A stretch of 5,461 nucleotides of DNA from Conexibacter sp. (GTDB lineage: Bacteria > Actinomycetota > Thermoleophilia > Solirubrobacterales > Solirubrobacteraceae). Position 1 is the stretch's first letter, and every line of letters begins with the position of its first letter. Below the pieces are notes generated by a model. That model was not told the origin of the DNA. It ran no database searches and saw only the letters and a program-made list of their open reading frames with translations. The stretch is from assembly GCA_025964215.1 (NCBI GenBank), contig JAOPZG010000235.1, positions 1 through 5,461 on the forward strand, given 5' to 3'. Made by a program: the position numbers and the translations under genes. Shown here in pieces: positions 1 to 5,023 of the stretch.

Positions 1-1
1 C

Positions 2-1636
2 GTGGGCTTCACCGGCACGGGCTTCGGCGACGCCACCGTCGTCAGCGTGAAGCTCGACGACGGACTGCTGCTCCCGAGCACCGGCGACGGCGCGGCCGAC
101 GTGCTGCTGCGGACCACCGCCGACGGCGCCGGCGCGATCTCCGGGACGATCCACCTCGCCGGCGTCCGCGCCGCCGACCAAGCCGCGATCGCGACCGGCG
201 TGCACCGCTTGCGCTTCCTGGCGAGCTCGCCGGCGCGCAGCGTCCACGCCGACTTCGCCGTCAAGGCGCTCACCGGTCCGCCGCTGATCCCCGGCGGCGC
301 TACCGTGGCGCTCGCGCCGCCGGCCGACCAGCTCCTCGACTTCCCGTTCTCCGGCGACCCGGACCTGCCCTACGACGACCTCCCGCGGCTCGTCGCCGGC
401 TCCGCGATCCCCTACCGCTTCTCCGGCTTCGACGCCAACCAGGCGATGACGCTGAAGCTCGACGACGGCGCCAACGTCGCGACCCCGACCGCCGACGGCA
501 GCGGCGCGGGCGCCGGCTACGCGCCGGCCGACGCCCCAGTCGGCACGCACTGGATCCGCTACCTCTCGGGCTTCCCGAGTGGCACGTCGCGCTCGATCCG
601 CGCGCCGTTCGAGATCGTCCCGAACGACGGCCGGGGCGTGCTCGCCTCGACCAGCGCGGTGCCCGGCGGGAACGTCGCGTTCTCCACGACGGGCCTGACG
701 CGCTCGCCGGCCGACTACGTCCCGAGTCCCGCGGTCGGCCAGACCGTGCAGGCGCGGCTCGGCAGCCGGGCGCCGGTCACGCTGACCGCGGACGCAACGG
801 GCGCCGCGACCGGGCTCGTCCCGATCCCGAGCGGTCTCGGCCCGGGGACCTACGACGTCGCGTTCTGGGTCGGCTTCGCCGTGCAGAACGACTTCCCGCA
901 GGCGCTCTTCGTGCGCCGGGTGACGGTCGCGGCGGCGCTGCCCGACGCGTCCGCGACGCTCGCGGCCGCCGAGGCGCCGGCGGGCGGCTCGGTCGCCTTC
1001 GCGCTCGGCGCGTTCGCCAAGGACGCGGGCGGCGGCCAGAAGGTCGCGGTCTCGATCGACGACGGCGCGGTCGTACAGTGCGTCGACACGGACGTCCAGG
1101 GCGCGGCGAGCGGGACGCTGGCGCTCCCGGCCGCGGTCGGCGCGCACACCGTGCGCTTCCGCGCCGGCAGCGCGTGCGTGCCGGGCGGCCCGGTCGCCGA
1201 GGCGCCGGTCCGCGAGGTCGCCCAGACGGTGACGGTCACCGCGCCGGTGGTGGCGACCCCGCTGCCGATCGTCTCCCCCGCGATCCCGCCGACCGCGGTC
1301 GTGCGGCGACCGGCGATCGCCTCGACGGCGCTGCGGGTCTCGGGCGGCAAGGTGAAGGTGATGGTCCGGCCTGGCAGCGCGAAGGTCAAGGCCACCATCG
1401 TGCTCCGCACGCGCGACAGAGTGAAGCTGAGCCCACGGTCGTCGAAGGCGAAGCGCGTGACGCTCGCGCGGCGGGCGCTGACGCTCCCGGCAGGGAGCGC
1501 GACGCGCAGCATCACGCTGACGCTGACCCGCGACGGCAAGGCGCTGCTCGCCCGCCACCGCTCGCTGGCCGCGCGCCTCCAGCTCGTGCCCGCGAGCGGC
1601 GCGACGATCAGCCGGACGCTGACGCTCAAGCGCTGA
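2..1636 (+). CDS. Secreted/surface Ig-like repeat protein, 3' part (5' end outside window)
   Basis: About 544 codons are open from the window edge to TGA 1634-1636. The true start is almost certainly upstream, because the frame is already inside a repeat unit at base 2. I do not recognise a named family. The visible part holds about four beta-sandwich, Ig-like units of roughly 90-110 residues (fragment numbering): ~1-90, ~130-207, ~215-310 and ~318-413. Units 1, 2 and 4 carry a [LI]DDG motif (18-21, 153-156, 352-355). Each unit ends with a G-x-H/Y-x-[LIV] type strand (66-72, 181-187, 282-288, 380-386). The only two cysteines, C360 and C392, lie in unit 4 and could form a disulfide. A Pro/Val linker (~414-440) leads to a basic, cysteine-free beta-rich domain (441-544, many K/R). 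The composition (Ala, Gly, Thr, few Cys) fits an exported protein, but no signal peptide, membrane anchor or sorting motif is visible; the N-terminus is missing. The next gene starts 21 bp downstream and also encodes an exported protein, so co-transcription is possible. An adhesin-like or structural envelope role is inference. Confidence 0.75.
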   Translation: MGFTGTGFGDATVVSVKLDDGLLLPSTGDGAADVLLRTTADGAGAISGTIHLAGVRAADQAAIATGVHRLRFLASSPARSVHADFAVKALTGPPLIPGGATVALAPPADQLLDFPFSGDPDLPYDDLPRLVAGSAIPYRFSGFDANQAMTLKLDDGANVATPTADGSGAGAGYAPADAPVGTHWIRYLSGFPSGTSRSIRAPFEIVPNDGRGVLASTSAVPGGNVAFSTTGLTRSPADYVPSPAVGQTVQARLGSRAPVTLTADATGAATGLVPIPSGLGPGTYDVAFWVGFAVQNDFPQALFVRRVTVAAALPDASATLAAAEAPAGGSVAFALGAFAKDAGGGQKVAVSIDDGAVVQCVDTDVQGAASGTLALPAAVGAHTVRFRAGSACVPGGPVAEAPVREVAQTVTVTAPVVATPLPIVSPAIPPTAVVRRPAIASTALRVSGGKVKVMVRPGSAKVKATIVLRTRDRVKLSPRSSKAKRVTLARRALTLPAGSATRSITLTLTRDGKALLARHRSLAARLQLVPASGATISRTLTLKR

Positions 1637-1644
1637 CGTGTTTG

Positions 1645-1678
1645 TTAGGGTGCCCTTATGAATTTATTCAGGGCACCC
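1645..1678. promoter_or_regulatory. Inverted repeat flanking the cupredoxin start codon; possible metal-regulator operator
   Basis: A perfect 9-bp inverted repeat is present: GGGTGCCCT at 1648-1656 and AGGGCACCC at 1670-1678, with a 13-nt AT-rich loop containing the ATG at 1658. The left arm lies in TTAGGGTGCCCTTA (1645-1658), itself nearly palindromic and similar to the TTAGG...CCTAA boxes bound by DtxR/IdeR/MntR-family metal repressors. The two copies are 22 bp apart, about two helical turns, which would suit two dimers on one DNA face. As RNA, the repeat could also fold into a hairpin with the start codon in the loop. AGGG at 1647-1650 is the only plausible Shine-Dalgarno and lies in the left arm. 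The repeat is directly visible; regulation by a metal repressor is inference. Confidence 0.5.
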
Positions 1679-2833
1679 AGCAAGCGGGTTCTCGCCCTGG
1701 CCGGCGCGCTCGCGCTGGCCGGTGGCGTGGCCGCGGGCGGCGCGTTCGGCGCGTCGCCCACCACGGCCACGATCGACGCCGTCGACTACGGCTTCGTCGC
1801 GCAGGGCGGCGCCGGCGGCAACGCGACGACGATCGCGCTCGGCGGCACCGTCGACTTCCGCTACCCGACCGGGGCCGACGAGCACAACGTCCGCTTCACG
1901 CGCGACGGCGTCAGCTGCACGCAGACCGACGGGGTCGGCGGCGCGACGAACAGCAAAGTCGTCCCCACGACGCCCGAGGAGCAGGGCTGGGCGGGCCGCT
2001 GCTCGTTCACGCAGGCGGGCACCTACTCCTTCATCTGCGACATCCCCGAGCACGACATGAAGGGGTCGGTCGTGGTGGTCGACGAGCGCCCGCCGGCCAC
2101 GGACCCGGGGACCGGCACGACCACGCCGACGACGCCGAGCGGCCCCGGGACGCCGACGCCCACGGCGCCCTCCGCGACGACACCCACGACGGTCTCCACC
2201 GCGCCCGCCGCGAGCGTCCCGCTCGCGCCCGTGATCAAGGTCACGCGCACGCAGAAGGGCACGACGGTCCGCGGGACGATCACGAAGGCCGGCGACCGCT
2301 CGAAGGTCGCGGTCGACGTGCGCGCGACGCGCGGGTCCGTCAAGGCGCCCGGGCGCAGGACGTCGCTCGTCAGCGTCGGCAAGGCCACGACCCGCAGCTC
2401 GTCCGCCGGCCGCCTGAGCTTCGCGATCCGGCTCGACGCCAAGGCCCGCGCCGCGCTGCAGCGCGGCCGCAAGCTCGCGCTCGACGTGAAGGTCAGCATC
2501 ACGCTGCCGGTCATCGGCGTGCAGGCCGAGACCTTCCGCGTGAGCGTCACGCCGGCGGCCGCCACCGCGCGCGCCGCGGCCAAGGCGCCCGCCAAGGCCG
2601 CCGTCACGCTGAAGAACGTCACGTTCGCCCCGGCGTCCGTGACGATCCGCAAGGGCGCGACGGTCACCTGGACGTGGCACGACGGCGACGTCCCCCACGA
2701 CGTCGTCGGCTCCGGCTTCCGCAGCGCGGTCGTCACGAGGGGCTCCTTCAAGCACCGCTTCGCCAAGGCCGGGACGTTCCGCTACGTCTGCTCGATCCAC
2801 GCGAAGATGCGCGGGAAGGTCGTGGTCCGCTGA
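1658..2833 (+). CDS. Secreted protein with two cupredoxin (type-I copper) domains
   Basis: This 391-residue exported protein probably binds copper and carries electrons or copper outside the membrane. The ATG at 1658 is chosen because it supplies a good signal peptide: K/R at 5-10, a hydrophobic Leu/Ala core at 11-26, and cleavage near 29-32. Domain 1 (~36-142) is a cupredoxin fold with candidate ligands H76 (EHNV), C127, H132 and M134 (CDIPEHDM). C87 and C115 may form an extra disulfide. A Thr/Pro/Ser linker (~145-188) leads to a basic beta-rich middle domain (~190-300) resembling in style the C-terminal domain of the upstream gene. An Ala/Lys stretch (300-314) then leads to domain 2 (~315-391), a plastocyanin/amicyanin-like domain with H347 (PHDV) and C378-x2-H381-x2-M384, ending at the C-terminus. 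The domain 2 spacing is standard; domain 1 has C-x4-H-x-M, an unusual distance between His and Met. The gene follows the Ig-like gene by 21 bp, and the inverted repeat at its start suggests its own control. The cupredoxin assignment is strong; substrate and redox partner are unknown. Confidence 0.9.
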   Translation: MNLFRAPSKRVLALAGALALAGGVAAGGAFGASPTTATIDAVDYGFVAQGGAGGNATTIALGGTVDFRYPTGADEHNVRFTRDGVSCTQTDGVGGATNSKVVPTTPEEQGWAGRCSFTQAGTYSFICDIPEHDMKGSVVVVDERPPATDPGTGTTTPTTPSGPGTPTPTAPSATTPTTVSTAPAASVPLAPVIKVTRTQKGTTVRGTITKAGDRSKVAVDVRATRGSVKAPGRRTSLVSVGKATTRSSSAGRLSFAIRLDAKARAALQRGRKLALDVKVSITLPVIGVQAETFRVSVTPAAATARAAAKAPAKAAVTLKNVTFAPASVTIRKGATVTWTWHDGDVPHDVVGSGFRSAVVTRGSFKHRFAKAGTFRYVCSIHAKMRGKVVVR

Positions 2834-2839
2834 GGGCCG

Positions 2840-2867
2840 CCGGCATGCGAGGATGCGCGCATGCCGG
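2840..2867 (+). promoter_or_regulatory. Perfect GC-rich hairpin spanning the SD and start codon of the permease remnant
   Basis: A 10-bp perfect inverted repeat is present: CCGGCATGCG at 2840-2849 and CGCATGCCGG at 2858-2867, with an 8-nt loop at 2850-2857. It begins 7 nt after the cupredoxin stop codon (TGA 2831-2833). Most of the likely ribosome binding site GAGGA (2849-2853) is in the loop, while the ATG at 2861 is paired in the 3' arm. No T-run follows, so it is not a classical intrinsic terminator, although it could attenuate readthrough or protect the upstream mRNA 3' end. It might also limit translation initiation of the downstream frame. The hairpin is certain as sequence; its function is inference. 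Confidence 0.55.
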
Positions 2868-3382
2868 AGCGCCAAGGCAAGTACCTCGTCCTCGTCGCGA
2901 TCGCGGTCCCGGACGTCAACGAGGACCTGCGGCTCTCGCAGACCGGCGCGCCGGGCAGCGGCGGCGAGGCGTGGCTGATCGGCTTCCGCGTCGTGCAGGG
3001 CGCGTTCGGCGCGATCCTCTTCCCCGGCGCGCTGGCGATCGTCGCGCAGACCTTCGAGGCGCGCGAGCGCGGCAAGGCGCTCGCGATCTCGACGGACGCG
3101 CTGAACCGCGCGCCGCGCGGGAGCTTCGGCGAGGTGCCCGGCGTGACGCAGACCGTGCGCTACTTCGCCTCGAGCCTCGGGCTGGCGATGCTGGGAACCA
3201 TCTTCATCAACGAGACGGGCGGCTATCTCGGCTCGGCGGCCGCGGCGCGGGGGGCGTACGCGGAGGCGACCAAGACGGTGTTCCTGGCGATGGCCGGGGT
3301 GATGGCGGTCAGCCTGGTGGTCGCGGTGGGCGCCTTGCAATCCGGGATCCCGGAGCAGGTCACGACGGGTGAGGCATCGTGA
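2861..3382 (+). pseudogene. Internally deleted DHA2/EmrB-type MFS permease remnant (frame kept open)
   Basis: The frame encodes 173 residues, against roughly 450-530 for intact 14-helix DHA2 drug-proton antiporters. Family blocks appear in the correct order but are directly abutted. Residues 6-15 look like the start of helix 1. Residues 16-29 (VPDVNEDLRLSQTG) match the helix 1 exit and following loop. Residues ~36-76 (EAWLIGFRVVQG onward to ERGKALAI) match helix 4 and the conserved loop after it. Residues 77-173 (STDALNRAP, then GVTQTVR, SSLGLAMLGTIF and a last hydrophobic helix at 139-159) match the C-terminal end. The rest of helix 1, helices 2-3 and most of the helices after block C are absent, so transport activity is very unlikely. 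The start is ATG 2861 with GAGGA at 2849-2853. The stop overlaps the aldolase GTG start by 4 bp, so translation of the remnant may still couple to the downstream gene. Family assignment comes from remembered motif patterns. An alternative is a small membrane protein with a new role, or an assembly collapse. Confidence 0.75.
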
Positions 3383-4032
3383 GCGATCCGTTCACCACCG
3401 CGGACCGCGAGGCGCTCGTCGCCGCGGCGCGCGCCGTGGCCGAGGGCGGGCTCGTGGTCGGGTCGTCGGGGAACCTCGGGATGCGCTCGGGCGCGCACCT
3501 GCTGATCACGCCGCGCGGGAGCCGGTTGGGGGCGATCGCGCCGGAGGAGCTCGTGTGCGTGGAGCTGGGCGACGGGACGGTCTCGGCCGACCACGCGCGC
3601 GCATCCCTCCCATCCTCCGAGCTCCCGCTGCACCTCGCCGTCTACGCGGGAGCGCCGGAGGCGCGGGCGATCGTCCACACCCACTCCCACTTCGCGACCG
3701 TCCTCTCGACGCTCGTCGACGAGGTGCCGGCGATCCACTACGTGACCAACGAGCTCGGCGGCCCGGTGCGGGTCGCGCCGTACGCGACGTACGGGTCGGA
3801 GGAGCTGGCGCGCGGCGTCGCCGCGGCGCTGGAGGGGCGCTTCGCCGCGCTGATGGCCAACCACGGCGCGGTCGCGGTGGGCGCCACGCTCGAGCAGGCG
3901 GTCGAGCGGGCGTTCCAGCTCGAGTGGCTGGCGTCGGTCTACTGGCACGCGCGCGTCTTCGGCTCGCCGCGGCTGCTGGACGACGGCGCGTTGCACGCGG
4001 TGCGCGAGCAGGACCGCGTGCTGCGCGGATGA
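3379..4032 (+). CDS. Class II aldolase/adducin-family protein (FucA-like)
   Basis: The 217-residue length equals that of typical L-fuculose-1-phosphate aldolase. The family cleaves or epimerises sugar phosphates in the cytoplasm using a zinc ion. Seen in order: the phosphate-loop-like GSSGNLG (28-34), ITPRGS (43-48), SSE (79-81) with likely catalytic Glu81, the zinc ligands H100 and H102 in HTHSH (100-104), and H162 in ANHG (160-163). The spacing Glu81-His100-His102-His162 is almost identical to FucA Glu73-His92-His94-His155. The S-S pair before Glu, which binds substrate phosphate in FucA, is kept. Small departures are GNLGMR where GN[VIL]S-x-R is usual, and Arg46 in the TPxG loop. The GTG start is set by the 4-bp GTGA overlap with the preceding frame and by GGTGAGG at 3368-3374. 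With no sugar kinase or isomerase in view, the substrate cannot be assigned; fuculose, rhamnulose, ribulose or methylthioribulose phosphate are all possible. No frameshift or missing key residue is seen. Confidence 0.88.
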   Translation: MSDPFTTADREALVAAARAVAEGGLVVGSSGNLGMRSGAHLLITPRGSRLGAIAPEELVCVELGDGTVSADHARASLPSSELPLHLAVYAGAPEARAIVHTHSHFATVLSTLVDEVPAIHYVTNELGGPVRVAPYATYGSEELARGVAAALEGRFAALMANHGAVAVGATLEQAVERAFQLEWLASVYWHARVFGSPRLLDDGALHAVREQDRVLRG

Positions 4033-4220
4033 GTGGCAGCTTCCCGACGCCTCGCCCACCCGTGAGGTTCGCCCAGCCGACCAGCCGACCGCGAGCCGGT
4101 GGGCGCCGGTCTACCCCAGCGCGAGCTCGTCCACGACCGCGTCGCGGCCGTCGGCGCCGCGTGGGCGGCCCGGGACGCGGTCGCGGCGGCGCGGTGTCCG
4201 GAGCGCCCGGCTGGCTCAGG
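4033..4220. other. Convergent intergenic gap with no confident feature
   Basis: These 188 bp separate the ends of the aldolase (+) and DUF899 (-) genes. There is a tandem duplication of the 8-mer CAGCCGAC (4074-4081, 4082-4089) and several short GC stems such as GCGGC/GCCGC (4144-4148, 4156-4160). No T-tailed hairpin marks a clear bidirectional terminator. No convincing small gene is visible on either strand; the open frames here are Arg/Pro/Ala-rich, as expected by chance at this GC content. Confidence 0.5.
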
Positions 4221-4931
4221 TCACTCCGCGAAGTCCGGCTGCGCCGGGCGCGCGGCGGCGGACCGGCCCTTGGGCTCCTCCCACTCCTCCTGGCGGCCGA
4301 GCGGCGTGAGGTCGAGGAAGTAGTAGGAGCCGCCGGTCATCTCCATCCCGCGCGCGAAGGTCGAGTAGGAGTGGAAGATCCGGTCCTCGGCGCGGAGGAA
4401 GACGCTGAGGCCGGGGACCTCGCCGGCGTCCGGCGGGTCGAGCGGGCGGTAGTTGTAGGCCGGCGGCGCGACCGCGGGATCGAGCGTCACGCCGAAGTCG
4501 TAGTTGAAGTCGCTGCCGAACGACGAGTACCAGGGGAACGTCCAGCCGCGCTCGGCCTTGTAGTCCTCCAACTTGGGCAGCGGCGCGCGCGAGACGTAGG
4601 CGATGGTCGTCTCGCGCGCGTTGACGTGCCGCAGGAAGCCGTCGGAGACCTCGTCGGCGCCGGCCGTGCAGCTCGAGCAGCCCGCATCCCACGACGGGTC
4701 GAACATGAAGTGCGTGACGATCAGCTGGCTGCGGCCCTCGAAGAGGTCGGCGAGCGTCGCGGGGCCGTCCGGACCCTCGAAGGTGTAGTCCTTCTCGACC
4801 TCCACCATCGGCAGCTCGCGGCGCTCGGCGTTGAGCGCGTCGCGTGCTCGGGTGGCCGCCTTCTCCTTCTCCAGCAGCGCGGTGCGCGCGCTCAGCCAGG
4901 TCTCACGATCGACGATCTGCGGAAGGCTCAT
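4221..4931 (-). CDS. DUF899 family protein (thioredoxin-like fold)
   Basis: The product has 236 residues when started at ATG 4931 and belongs to the DUF899 family, which is related to thioredoxin/AhpC-like folds and has no established reaction. The opening MSLPQIVDRETW and helix (11-39) match usual family N-termini, as do RDALNAERRELPMVEVEKDY (30-49, DALNAERR core) and FEGPDG (51-56). The block HFMF (74-77) precedes C85-x2-C88, a possible redox pair. TFPWYSSFGSDFNYDFG (131-147), PGLSVFLR (173-180), FHSYSTFARG (186-195) and LDLTPLGRQEEW (206-217) are also family hallmarks. An in-frame ATG at 4964 would add 11 residues (Ser/Arg-rich, unlike the family). I prefer 4931 because the family begins there; GAGGG lies just upstream (complement of 4934-4938), though unusually close to the start. 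The acidic/Pro tail (218-236) is probably disordered. The gene diverges from marR across 92 bp with a shared dyad, so it is a likely target of that regulator, perhaps in stress or thiol response (inference). Confidence 0.9.
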   Translation of the reverse strand: MSLPQIVDRETWLSARTALLEKEKAATRARDALNAERRELPMVEVEKDYTFEGPDGPATLADLFEGRSQLIVTHFMFDPSWDAGCSSCTAGADEVSDGFLRHVNARETTIAYVSRAPLPKLEDYKAERGWTFPWYSSFGSDFNYDFGVTLDPAVAPPAYNYRPLDPPDAGEVPGLSVFLRAEDRIFHSYSTFARGMEMTGGSYYFLDLTPLGRQEEWEEPKGRSAAARPAQPDFAE

Positions 4932-4986
4932 GTCCCTCAGACTGCCCGACCGGCGGGAACTCATCGGCCATCTCGCGCCACTTCGC

Positions 4987-4992
4987 TACATT
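4987..4992 (+). promoter_or_regulatory. Possible -10 element of the marR promoter
   Basis: TACATT fits the TAxxxT pattern of actinobacterial -10 hexamers. It would place the transcription start around 4998-5001, inside the dyad, and about 25 nt before the marR ATG. No recognisable -35 hexamer is seen at the expected distance, which is common in high-GC actinomycetes. Its overlap with the left end of the operator-like dyad supports a repressible promoter. The call is tentative. Confidence 0.35.
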
Positions 4993-5009
4993 GCTTCGAC
5001 CGAAGCGAT
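4990..5009. promoter_or_regulatory. Probable MarR-type operator (20-bp dyad) between DUF899 and marR
   Basis: ATTGCTTCGACCGAAGCGAT is a dyad with 8 of 9 complementary pairs around a 2-bp centre: the inner GCTTCG/CGAAGC is perfect, then one mismatch, then AT/AT. This length and symmetry are typical of MarR dimer sites. The right half GAAGCGAT (5002-5009) recurs directly at 5016-5023, abutting the marR ATG, and CTTCG also occurs at 4981-4985, so additional half-sites may exist. The position between divergent genes and over the likely transcription start suits repression of marR itself and of the DUF899 gene. Confidence 0.7.
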
Positions 5010-5023
5010 TGAGGAGAAGCGAT

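Noticed and set aside
2834..2870. Intrinsic terminator after the cupredoxin gene
   Set aside because: The stem is strong, but no T-rich tract follows and it overlaps the next gene's SD and ATG, so a translation-level or attenuation role is at least as likely.
850..3372. Several long open frames opposite or overlapping the Ig-like, cupredoxin and permease-remnant genes (for example - strand 1664-3340 and + strand 1078-3372)
   Set aside because: Their products are Arg/Ala/Gly/Pro-rich with no family motifs. They arise because stop codons are scarce in alternative frames at this GC content, while the other frames encode clear domains.
4074..4089. Tandem 8-bp duplication CAGCCGAC
   Set aside because: Two copies of a GC-rich octamer are easily produced by slippage, and no associated structure or array is present.
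4111..4215. - strand frame ending in DAVVDELALG before TAG 4111-4113, resembling a gene C-terminus
   Set aside because: Only about 34 codons are open, with a stop at 4216-4218, no start and Arg/Pro-rich upstream residues; not enough to call a gene remnant.
4099..4323. Small + strand frame of 74 codons starting at GTG 4099
   Set aside because: It is Ala-rich, has no clear ribosome binding site, and runs over 100 bp into the DUF899 C-terminus on the opposite strand; best explained as chance.
4932..4964. Upstream ATG 4964 as the DUF899 start
   Set aside because: The 11 extra residues are Ser/Arg-rich and absent from the usual family N-terminus, which begins at MSLPQIV (4931); it remains a possible alternative.
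3369..5012. A 547-codon + strand frame crossing the aldolase, the gap and the DUF899 gene
   Set aside because: It is low-complexity Arg/Ala/Gly, out of frame with the motif-bearing aldolase and antisense to the motif-bearing DUF899 gene. An ATG at 4029 in this frame overlaps the aldolase stop, but no domain follows.
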